Shown here: positions 1-6,256 of the stretch, in pieces
Layout of the letters: each line of letters starts with the position of its first letter
Position numbering within the stretch: position 1 is the first letter of the stretch
Origin: Alphaproteobacteria bacterium
GTDB lineage: Bacteria > Pseudomonadota > Alphaproteobacteria > JAJUGE01
Length of the DNA stretch: 41,306 bases
Assembly: GCA_029268305.1 (NCBI GenBank)
Contig: JAJUGE010000022.1
Coordinates: 1-41,306, forward strand
Reading direction: 5' to 3'
The notes under the pieces: model-generated
Databases searched by the model: none
Seen by the model: the letters and a program-made list of their open reading frames with translations, nothing else
Told to the model about the DNA's origin: nothing
Position numbers and translations under genes: made by a program

Positions 1-825
1 GACATGGACGTGCGCCTGCAGGGAAGGGAAGTCGTGTTCCCCGACCTGCCGATCCAGAGCCTGGATGCGCGCTTCCTGCTGGAGGGCGGGCGGCTGCGCA
101 TCGAGCCGCTGAAGCTCGGCGTCGCCGGAGGAACGGCCGCAGGAACCGTCACCCTTGACGCACGCGAAGACCGCCCTTCCGTCGCCGCAGATTTGTCCCT
201 CTCCGAGCTCAGCCTGCGCTCGTTCATCGACGACCCGCAGATTGCGGAGATGACCGGGGGCCGATTCGGCGGCCATGTCGATCTGGCGGGTGGGGGGCGA
301 TCGATCGCCGAGATCCTCGGCACTTCCGACGGGCGCGCCGCGATGTCGATGGCAGGAGGGCAGTTCAGCCATCTTCTCGTGGAGCTGTCCGGCATCGACG
401 TGGCGGAAGCGCTGCCGTTCCTGCTCGGCGAGGACGGTTCGGTCCGCGTGCGCTGCATCGTCGGCGATTTCGACATCCGCCAAGGGGTCATGCAGTCCCG
501 GGCGCTCGTCATCGACACCACCGATACGAATATCGGCGGCGAGGGGACGATCAGTCTCCGCGAAGAGGCACTCGATCTCCGCTTCCTGGCGGAGCCGAAG
601 GATCCGAGTCCTCTCAGCGGCCGCACCCCGATCACGATCACCGGCACCCTGGCGAGCCCCGAGGTCGGCATCGATCCGTCCGGTCTCGTCGCCCGGGGGG
701 CAGCCGCCGCCGCACTCGGTGCCCTGCTGACGCCACTCGCCGCGATCATCCCTTTCATCGAGCTCGGCGTCGGCGAGGACAGCGACTGCGAGGGCCTGAT
801 CTGGCAGGCGAGCGGGCGGGGGTAA
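1..825 (+). CDS. AsmA-like protein, C-terminal part (5' end outside window)
   Basis: The reading frame is open from the first base and stops with TAA at 823-825, so only about the last 274 residues are present. The visible part has the alternating short beta-strand pattern of AsmA-family proteins, with phrases such as RLRIEPLKLGVAGG and ITITGTLASPEVGIDPSGL near the end. The last 50 residues hold the hydrophobic Ala/Leu stretch followed by an acidic DCEGLIW motif that is common at AsmA C-termini. Family knowledge: AsmA-like proteins are anchored in the inner membrane, span the periplasm and are linked to outer-membrane lipid and protein homeostasis. The N-terminal anchor cannot be seen here. 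The role is inferred from family resemblance only. Confidence 0.75.
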   Translation, partial: DMDVRLQGREVVFPDLPIQSLDARFLLEGGRLRIEPLKLGVAGGTAAGTVTLDAREDRPSVAADLSLSELSLRSFIDDPQIAEMTGGRFGGHVDLAGGGRSIAEILGTSDGRAAMSMAGGQFSHLLVELSGIDVAEALPFLLGEDGSVRVRCIVGDFDIRQGVMQSRALVIDTTDTNIGGEGTISLREEALDLRFLAEPKDPSPLSGRTPITITGTLASPEVGIDPSGLVARGAAAAALGALLTPLAAIIPFIELGVGEDSDCEGLIWQASGRG

Positions 826-834
826 ATCCAGTGC

Positions 835-855
835 GGGGCACGCCTCCCCTCTTTT
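835..855 (+). terminator. weak terminator-like hairpin after the AsmA-like gene
   Basis: GGGG (835-838) can pair with CCCC (846-849) across a 7-base loop, followed by TCTTTT. The stem is only 4 bp, so this is a weak candidate. The palindromic repeat just downstream may contribute to termination. Confidence 0.3.
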
Positions 856-860
856 CCTTC

Positions 861-940
861 ACTGCGAGGAGCGACGGGACGAAGCAGTCCAGGGCGGCGG
901 GCCCCTGGATCGCCGCGGCGCTGCGCGCCACGCGATGACG
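861..940. repeat. dispersed palindromic repeat, copy A1
   Basis: The element reads outward as ACTGCGAGGAGCGAC..GAAGCAGTCCAGGGC and returns as GCCCCTGGATCGCC..CGCGATGACG, an imperfect long inverted repeat. The inner arms CCAGGGC/GCCCCTGG are nearly exact. This layout (TGCGAGGAGCG..AATCCAGGG / CCCTGGATT..CGCAATGAC) matches palindromic units I recognise from many alphaproteobacterial genomes. It sits between two plus-strand genes. A second copy with the same arms is at 35123-35222. Confidence 0.65.
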
Positions 941-1013
941 TGCAAAGTGCTCGGCATTGTTCAGGGCGCACAAAGCCCCTACCGTTCATCTTTCCCTGTA
1001 GGCCCCGGCGGGC

Positions 1014-1019
1014 AGGAGG
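1014..1019 (+). promoter_or_regulatory. ribosome binding site AGGAGG
   Basis: AGGAGG lies 5 bases before ATG at 1025. It decides this start over in-frame codons up to 90 bases upstream, which would run through the palindromic repeat. Confidence 0.75.
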
Positions 1020-1024
1020 TTCGG

Positions 1025-2092
1025 ATGAAGTTCGGATGGTTGACGCTCGCGCTCTCGCCGTCGCCGGACGAGGATGCCGCGCGTATCGACCAGCTGATCG
1101 AGCAGGTCTGCCATGCCGAGCGTCTCGGCTTCTCCGACGTCTGGCTGACCGAGCACTATTTCACCGGCGAGAGCGTCTACAACGATGCCCTGACGTTCGC
1201 AGCCGCGATCGCGATGCGGACCGAGCGGATCCGCATCGGCTTCGCCGTGGTGCAGATGCCGTTCCACCATCCGGTCCGGCTCGCGGTCCAGCTGGCGCTG
1301 CTCGACAATCTCAGCAAGGGACGGATCGATGTCGGCATCGGCAAAGGCACCGTCTACAACGAGTACGAGTTCGTCGGGCACGGCCTGCGCAGCCACGACA
1401 GCCGCGAGCGCATGGAAGAAGCGGTCGAGATCCTGCAGCGCGCCTGGGCGGAAGCGCCGCTGACGTTCGAGGGCAAGTACTATCGCCTGCACGTGCCGGC
1501 GCTGCGTCCGCGGCCGGTGCAGCAGCCGGGGCCGCCGCTCTGGCGTAGCGTCATCTCGCCGACCTCGTTCACCGAGTGCGGACGGCTCGGGATCCCGATC
1601 CTGACGGCGCGCCTGCCGGTCGAGCGCATCCGGGAGCGCTGGGCGCTCTATGCGGCGGGTCTCGAAGAAGGCGGACACGACGAGGCGACCCGCTCGCGGC
1701 TGCTGGCACAGAGCGCGCTCTGGCGCAACGTCTATGTCGGCGAGTCGGATGCCGAAGCCGAAGACGAGCTCGCCCGACTGCTGCTCCGCACGCGCGAGCA
1801 CATGATGCACGTGCGCGAAGCGTATAACCCGCCCGACTTCGAGATCGATCCGGCGATGCTCAACCCCTGGACCGATCCCGCAGTCCCCGACGAGGAGGCT
1901 ATCCGGCTCGTGCTCGCGACCGGGTCGCTCTACGGCACGCCGGCCCGGGTGCGCGAACAGGTGGCGGAGCTGCGGGATGCCGGCGTGCGGCATCTCCTCT
2001 GCCAGACCGGCTTCGGCGACATGAATCATGAACGAAACCTCGCCTCGATGCGGCGTTTCGGCGAGGAGGTAATTCCGGCGTTTCAGGCCTGA
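1025..2092 (+). CDS. LLM-class flavin-dependent oxidoreductase (luciferase-like monooxygenase)
   Basis: This 355-residue protein has the bacterial luciferase-like TIM-barrel pattern. It opens with MKFGWLTLALSPSPDE, then AERLGFSDVWLTEHYF (about residues 31-46), the IRIGFAVVQMPFHHPVRLA segment, GRIDVGIGKGT and, near the end, LYGTPARVREQVAELRDAGVR. Family knowledge: these enzymes use reduced flavin (FMNH2 or F420) and O2 to oxidise small organic substrates in the cytoplasm. The substrate cannot be read from sequence. The start is fixed by AGGAGG at 1014-1019. Its 3' end overlaps the convergent MaoC gene by 10 bp. Its position beside CoA-linked catabolic genes suggests a degradative role, which is inference. 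Confidence 0.88.
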   Translation: MKFGWLTLALSPSPDEDAARIDQLIEQVCHAERLGFSDVWLTEHYFTGESVYNDALTFAAAIAMRTERIRIGFAVVQMPFHHPVRLAVQLALLDNLSKGRIDVGIGKGTVYNEYEFVGHGLRSHDSRERMEEAVEILQRAWAEAPLTFEGKYYRLHVPALRPRPVQQPGPPLWRSVISPTSFTECGRLGIPILTARLPVERIRERWALYAAGLEEGGHDEATRSRLLAQSALWRNVYVGESDAEAEDELARLLLRTREHMMHVREAYNPPDFEIDPAMLNPWTDPAVPDEEAIRLVLATGSLYGTPARVREQVAELRDAGVRHLLCQTGFGDMNHERNLASMRRFGEEVIPAFQA

Positions 2093-2529
2093 GAGCGCCT
2101 CGGGACCACGAGCTGCATCGTCGCCACCTGCACCGCTTCGCCGTGCTGATTGCGGGTCTCGAAGCGCACGGTTACCCTGCCGCGATCCGGGCGCGACCGA
2201 GACGGCACGATCTCGACGATCTCGGCCTCGACCGTCAGCACGTCGCCCGGCCGCGTCGGGCGCGGCCACGAGATCTCGCCGCCGCCGCCGACTAAGCCGC
2301 CCGCGATGGGAAGGGCTTCGACGTTCAGCCGCATCGTCAGCGCCGCCGTGTGCCAGCCGCTCGCTGCCAGTCCGCCGAAGATGCTCTTCTTCGCGGCCTC
2401 CTCGTCGGTATGGAAGGGCTGTGGATCGTACTCGCGGGCGAACGCCTTGATCATCTCGGCGTCCAGCGTGACCGAACGGCTGGTGAACCGCTGCCCGACC
2501 CGCAGATCCTCGAGGTAGAGCGGCGACAC
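2083..2529 (-). CDS. MaoC-family (R)-specific hydratase/dehydratase
   Basis: This 148-residue single hot-dog domain protein begins at GTG 2529. The MaoC signature is clear: EDLRVGQRFTSRSVTL at the N-terminus, then AFAREYDPQPFHTDEEAA, which carries the catalytic Asp and His of the hydratase dyad, then GGLAASGWHTAALTMRL. A PTRPGDVLTVEAEIVEI segment follows in the middle. Family knowledge: MaoC proteins hydrate trans-2-enoyl-CoA thioesters or dehydrate 3-hydroxyacyl-CoA. The gene starts 4 bases after the stop of the CoA-transferase gene, so the two are almost certainly cotranscribed. The pair suggests activation of a carboxylic acid to a CoA ester followed by hydration, but the substrate is unknown. 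Confidence 0.88.
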   Translation of the reverse strand: MSPLYLEDLRVGQRFTSRSVTLDAEMIKAFAREYDPQPFHTDEEAAKKSIFGGLAASGWHTAALTMRLNVEALPIAGGLVGGGGEISWPRPTRPGDVLTVEAEIVEIVPSRSRPDRGRVTVRFETRNQHGEAVQVATMQLVVPRRSQA

Positions 2530-2533
2530 GGCG

Positions 2534-3718
2534 TTATGCGCGTGGCGGAATGACCCCGGCGTCGACCAGGGCGGTGCGGTCGGCCTCCGAGTAGCCCATC
2601 TCGGCGAGGATCTCGTGGGAATGCTGACCGATGACCGGAGACAATGCCCGATCCTCGTGCACAGTCAGGGGTGCCGGGCCGGGCGGGTTCGGCACCGGAA
2701 TCGGCCCGAGGCCGGGCTGCTCGGCCCAGGTAAACGTGCCGGCCGCCTTCACGTGCTCGTCCTCCAGAACGTCGCCATAATCGTTCACCTTGACGCACAT
2801 CAGCCCGAGCTCCTCGAAGAACGAAACCCATTCCTCGCTGGTGCGGTCGCCGAGCGTCTTCTGCAACACCCCGTTGATGTCGGACGACGCGCGCAGGCGC
2901 TTTTCGTGCGTGTCGTAGCGAGGATCGTTCTTGAGGTCTTCCAGTCCGAGCGCGTCACAGACGCGGGCGAAGTGATCCGGCCGGTTGGCGGAGAGATTGA
3001 TGAAGCCGTTCCGGGTGCGGAACGTCCCGACCGGCACGCCGTTCGCGGGCGGCTGGCCGCCCTGGATGTGATGGCGGATGAACTGACCGGCCTGCACCGC
3101 GATCGCCGAATTCATCAGGCTGACATCGAGATACCGGCCTCCTCCCCCGGCGAGCTTCGCATGCAGGGCGACGGCGACGGCCTGGAAGGCGTAGAGGCCG
3201 GTGATGTAATCGATGATCGCCATGCCGACCCGCTGCGGCGTGCCGTTGCTGTCCTGCGTGATCGACTGGAGACCGGAAAAGCCCTGAAGGATGGCATCGG
3301 TGGCCGGGCGCTTCGAATAGGGGCCGGTCTGGCCGAACCCGGAGACGGCGAGATAGATCACGTCGGGATTGTCCTGACGCACGACGTCGTAGCCGAGGCC
3401 GAGCCGTTCGATCACGCCGGGGCGAAAGCTCTGCGTCACCACGTCGGCCTCGCGTGCGAGCCGGCGCGCGATCTCGAGGCCACGCGGGTCCTTGAGGTTC
3501 AGCGCCAGAGAGCGCTTGCCCCGATTTGTGGCGAGCGACTGGGCCGAGTGGTCGCCGTGGATGCGCCCGCCCATGTTGCGCACCCAGTCGCCGTCGAGGC
3601 CCTCGATCTTGACGACCTCCGCGCCGTACTGGGCCAGCATCATGCCGCAATAGGGGGCCGCGATTCCTTGCGCGATGTCGCAGACCTTCACTCCGGCGAA
3701 GGGGCGAGCGTGATCCAT
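2534..3718 (-). CDS. CaiB/BaiF family (class III) CoA-transferase
   Basis: A full-length 394-residue class III CoA-transferase. Family landmarks are GVKVCDIAQGIAAPYCGMML near the start, GAEVVKIEG (about 32-40), LALNLKDPRG, FRPGVIERLGLGYD and YLAVSGFGQTGPYSKRP. Asp170 in AIIDYITGLYAFQA aligns with the catalytic Asp169 of formyl-CoA transferase. The N-terminal Rossmann-like part and the C-terminal segment (FTWAEQPGLGPIPVPNPPG) are both present. The ATG at 3718 is preceded by AGAGGAAG. Family knowledge: these enzymes move CoA between carboxylic acids via an aspartyl-CoA intermediate. It lies directly upstream of the MaoC gene and 165 bp downstream of the enoyl-CoA hydratase-family gene, separated from the latter by two inverted repeat units. 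Confidence 0.92.
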   Translation of the reverse strand: MDHARPFAGVKVCDIAQGIAAPYCGMMLAQYGAEVVKIEGLDGDWVRNMGGRIHGDHSAQSLATNRGKRSLALNLKDPRGLEIARRLAREADVVTQSFRPGVIERLGLGYDVVRQDNPDVIYLAVSGFGQTGPYSKRPATDAILQGFSGLQSITQDSNGTPQRVGMAIIDYITGLYAFQAVAVALHAKLAGGGGRYLDVSLMNSAIAVQAGQFIRHHIQGGQPPANGVPVGTFRTRNGFINLSANRPDHFARVCDALGLEDLKNDPRYDTHEKRLRASSDINGVLQKTLGDRTSEEWVSFFEELGLMCVKVNDYGDVLEDEHVKAAGTFTWAEQPGLGPIPVPNPPGPAPLTVHEDRALSPVIGQHSHEILAEMGYSEADRTALVDAGVIPPRA

Positions 3719-3759
3719 CTTCCTCTTTCCTGCCTGCTGGCCCGACCGTGGACCGGCCC

Positions 3760-3875
3760 TCGTCTTTCGAGACGCCGCTTCGCGGCTCCTCAGGATGAGG
3801 GCCTACTTCACCTTTTCATCAGGAAAGCCTCATGCTGAGAGGGCCGAAGGCCCGTCTCGAAGCACGAGGCTTTCC
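3760..3875. repeat. two inverted palindromic repeat units
   Basis: The first unit (about 3760-3805) carries CCTCGTCTTTCGAGACG, then GCTCCTCAGGATGAGGGC. The second unit (about 3829-3874) carries GCCTCATGCTGAGAGGGC, then GTCTCGAAGCACGAGGC, which is the same element in opposite orientation. The shared core CTCATCCTGAG..GTCTCGAA..ACGAGG matches a palindromic repeat I recognise from alphaproteobacterial genomes. The block fills most of the gap between two minus-strand genes and could form a large stem-loop that attenuates or stabilises the transcript. Confidence 0.65.
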
Positions 3876-3883
3876 GAACCCAC

Positions 3884-4636
3884 TCAGCGACCCTGGAACA
3901 CGGGCTTGCGCTTCTCGCGGAAGGCGGCGGCCCCTTCCTCGCGGTCGGCGCTGCGGTTCACCTTCAGGAGCTCGCGGCGGGCGAGGCCCTGAAGCTCGGA
4001 CGGACCGCGCGGGATCACCGTGTCGGTGACGAAGCGCTTCAGCATGCCCATGACCAGCGGTGCGCTGTCGGCGAGGATCCGGGCATAGTGCATCGCCCCT
4101 TCGACCTGCTGCCCCGTGGGCACCACCTTGTTGACCATGCCGACCTCGTAGGCGCGCTGCGCGTTGAAGCGCTCGCCCGTCAGCATGAACTCCATCGCGA
4201 TCTTGTGCGGCAGCCGCGCGGCGCAACCGGCGATCAGGCCGCCGCAGAAACCGAGCTGCGACTCCGGATAGAAGAAGTTCGCGTTCTCCGCCGCGACAGC
4301 CAGGTCACAGAGCTGCACCAGCACATAGGCGCCGCCAACGCAGTGGCCGGCCACGGCCGCGATCAGCGGCTTGTCCACGTGCACGCCGACGCCCGGCATG
4401 CATTCCCAGAGCTCGGGATCGCGCGGCGGGTCCTTGATGTCCGCCCCGACCGAGAACGCCTTGTCGCCGGCGCCGGTGACGATGCCGACCCGGTCGTCGC
4501 TCTCCTGGAAGCGGATCATGACGTCGCGGAGCTCGGCCACCAATCCGTTGCTGAGGGCGTTCATCTTTTCGGGCCGGTTGATGGTGATGAGACCGATCCG
4601 GTTCTCGGACGAATAGGTTACGAGCTCGGTTGCCAC
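3884..4636 (-). CDS. enoyl-CoA hydratase/isomerase (crotonase) family protein
   Basis: A 250-residue crotonase-fold protein starting at GTG 4636, with AGGAGG eight bases upstream. The frame stays open another 825 bases upstream, but that part runs antisense to the dioxygenase gene and has no family features. Oxyanion-hole motifs are visible: AFSVGADIKDP (about 60-70) and AGHCVGGAYVLVQLCD (96-111). The glutamate corresponding to Glu144 of rat hydratase is replaced by Val105, while the second catalytic glutamate is present as Glu125 in FFYPESQLG. It may therefore be an isomerase, decarboxylase or thioesterase-type crotonase rather than a standard hydratase. It is probably cotranscribed with the CoA-transferase and MaoC genes. 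Confidence 0.88.
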   Translation of the reverse strand: MATELVTYSSENRIGLITINRPEKMNALSNGLVAELRDVMIRFQESDDRVGIVTGAGDKAFSVGADIKDPPRDPELWECMPGVGVHVDKPLIAAVAGHCVGGAYVLVQLCDLAVAAENANFFYPESQLGFCGGLIAGCAARLPHKIAMEFMLTGERFNAQRAYEVGMVNKVVPTGQQVEGAMHYARILADSAPLVMGMLKRFVTDTVIPRGPSELQGLARRELLKVNRSADREEGAAAFREKRKPVFQGR

Positions 4637-4699
4637 GGGGTCTTCCTCCTGGACGGAATTCGGTGGGCTGAGCCGGGTGCGCCGGCGCAATTCGCCTGC

Positions 4700-4728
4700 A
4701 CAAAAGCCCCGTTCACGGCCGGTGTCAA
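4700..4728 (-). promoter_or_regulatory. candidate sigma-70 promoter for the crotonase gene
   Basis: Reading the minus strand, TTGACA (4728-4723) is followed after 17 bases by TTTTGT (4705-4700). The -35 is perfect and the -10 is poor. It lies about 65 bp before the GTG at 4636. Confidence 0.35.
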
Positions 4729-4785
4729 TGAAGCGCGGGGCCCGTAGATCGAAACCGTAGAAGGAAATATCTATATCTGCCGACA

Positions 4786-4808
4786 GGCGCTCTACGACAG
4801 GGAGCGCC
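4786..4808 (+). promoter_or_regulatory. perfect 7-bp inverted repeat upstream of the dioxygenase gene
   Basis: GGCGCTC (4786-4792) and GAGCGCC (4802-4808) are exact inverted repeats around a 9-base loop, ending 24 bases before ATG 4833. It could be a leader hairpin or an operator. No T-run follows, so it is not a typical terminator. Confidence 0.4.
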
Positions 4809-4832
4809 GATGCCAATTCGTGGAGTACGACC

Positions 4833-5720
4833 ATGCTCGATGTGCGGCCGAGCGGCAGGACGCTGGGCGCGACGGTGACGGGGATCGACCTCGCCCAGCC
4901 CCTCGATGAAGCGCACCGGCGCGAGATCCTGGTGGCACTCGGGCAGTACGGCGTGCTGTGCTTCCCGAAGCAGAACCCCGATCCGGCGGCGCTGAAGGCG
5001 TTCAGCGAGCGGTTCGGAACGCTCGAGGTGAATGTCGCCGGCAAATACCAGGAGCCGGGACTGCCGGAGGTCATGATCCTCTCGAACATCGTCGAGAACG
5101 GCCAGCCGATCGGCCTCGCCGACGCCGGACAGGACTGGCACACCGACATGTCGTACAGCAGCACGATCGCCTTCCTGAACGTCCTGCATGCGATCAAAGT
5201 GCCGCGGCGCGATGGCCGAGTGCTCGGCTCGACGCATTTCTGCAATATGCACGCGGCGTACGAGGGGCTGCCCGACGAGTTGAAGACGAAGCTGGAAGGC
5301 CGCACCGCCACCCACGACTTCAACAAGTTCTGGGAGATGATGCGCCAGCGCGGCGGCAACCGGGCGCCGCTAACGCCGGAGCAGCGCCGTGCGAAGCCGC
5401 CGGTTTCGCACCCGATCTTCCTCACCCACCCGATCACCGGAACGAAGGTGCTGTACGCCAACCCCGGCTATGCCGTGAAGATCGACGACATGGACCCGGC
5501 AGAGAGCGAGCAGATCCTCGACTTCCTGTTCCGGCACCAGACGAGGCCCGAGTACCAGTACAGCCACGAGTGGACCGAAGGGGACGTGCTGGTCTGGGAC
5601 GACATCGGCACGATCCACAACGCGATCCCCGACTACCGCCCAGACGAGCCCCGGCTGATCAAACGCTGCCAGGTCGCCGCCGACCAGATCTTCGAGGAAG
5701 GGCCCGCGCTGGCCGCGTGA
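4833..5720 (+). CDS. TauD/TfdA-family Fe(II)/2-oxoglutarate dioxygenase
   Basis: A 295-residue protein with the complete facial triad of the TauD/TfdA family: His103 and Asp105 in DWHTDMSY, and His262 in IGTIHNAIPDYR. Arg274 and Arg278 (EPRLIKRC) fall where the 2-oxoglutarate-binding arginine is expected. The N-terminal RPSGRTLGATVTGIDLAQPL and GVLCFPKQ segments are typical. Family knowledge: these cytoplasmic enzymes couple oxidative decarboxylation of 2-oxoglutarate to hydroxylation of a substrate, often a sulfonate, an aryloxyacetate or a carnitine-like compound. The substrate is unknown. The gene is divergent from the crotonase gene and ends 7 bases before the convergent metallophosphoesterase gene. 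Confidence 0.92.
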   Translation: MLDVRPSGRTLGATVTGIDLAQPLDEAHRREILVALGQYGVLCFPKQNPDPAALKAFSERFGTLEVNVAGKYQEPGLPEVMILSNIVENGQPIGLADAGQDWHTDMSYSSTIAFLNVLHAIKVPRRDGRVLGSTHFCNMHAAYEGLPDELKTKLEGRTATHDFNKFWEMMRQRGGNRAPLTPEQRRAKPPVSHPIFLTHPITGTKVLYANPGYAVKIDDMDPAESEQILDFLFRHQTRPEYQYSHEWTEGDVLVWDDIGTIHNAIPDYRPDEPRLIKRCQVAADQIFEEGPALAA

Positions 5721-5727
5721 GCGGCGG

Positions 5728-6243
5728 CTATCCCCGCGCGCGGCGGAGGGGGAAGCGAGCTTCGATCGCCTCGAACGGAATCGGGCGGAAATCGTGCACG
5801 TCGACCCCAACGTCGAGCTGGCGCGGCAGCGGGTCGAGCCGCCCGTGACTATGCCCGTGCAGGTTGATGGCACCCCGCGCCATGCGGTTCCAGGAGCGGA
5901 ACGGATAGTGGCAGAGGACGAGGAGCCGGTCGCCGATCTCGAGCTCGGCGTAATGCTGCACGCTCGCCCAGTGCGGCGCCTCGAGCGCGGCCGGTCCGTC
6001 GTTGTTGCCGGCGATCAGGTGCTTGGTGCCGTTCAGACCGGCCAGCAGCTCGTGAATGCGATCCGGCTTGCGGCCGACGGCCAAGTCGCCCAGATGCCAG
6101 ACCTCGTCGCCCGCGCCGACGGTTTCGTTCCAGCGCCTGACCATCGCCTCGTCCATCTCGGCGACCGACGCGAACGGCCGCCGGAACAGGCCGAGCGCGC
6201 CGCCGTGGCCGAAGTGCGTGTCGCTCGTGAAGAAGACGGCCAT
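5728..6243 (-). CDS. calcineurin-like metallophosphoesterase
   Basis: A 171-residue single-domain phosphoesterase. The metal-binding blocks appear in order: FFTSDTHFGH (Asp8, His10), VWHLGDLAVG, LIAGNNDGP, LVLCHYPF and LHGHSHG. In the third block the usual GNHD is GNND, so the histidine that normally sits there is Asn. The start is ATG 6243, because upstream in-frame codons would overlap the neighbouring membrane-protein gene, whose stop lies 13 bases away. Family knowledge: such enzymes hydrolyse phosphomono- or diesters using two metal ions in the cytoplasm. It is the last gene of the amidohydrolase-pyrE-membrane protein operon. The substrate is unknown. Confidence 0.88.
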   Translation of the reverse strand: MAVFFTSDTHFGHGGALGLFRRPFASVAEMDEAMVRRWNETVGAGDEVWHLGDLAVGRKPDRIHELLAGLNGTKHLIAGNNDGPAALEAPHWASVQHYAELEIGDRLLVLCHYPFRSWNRMARGAINLHGHSHGRLDPLPRQLDVGVDVHDFRPIPFEAIEARFPLRRARG

Positions 6244-6256
6244 CGGGCGCTTTGGA

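Noticed and set aside
755-973. Minus-strand 72-codon frame across the palindromic repeat at 861-940
   Set aside because: It is made mostly of the repeat and the antisense of the AsmA-like 3' end, has no ribosome site, and has the look of a spurious repeat-derived peptide.
3884-5461. A 525-codon version of the crotonase gene
   Set aside because: The extra 275 N-terminal codons are antisense to the TauD-type dioxygenase. The AGGAGG and GTG at 4636 define the real start.
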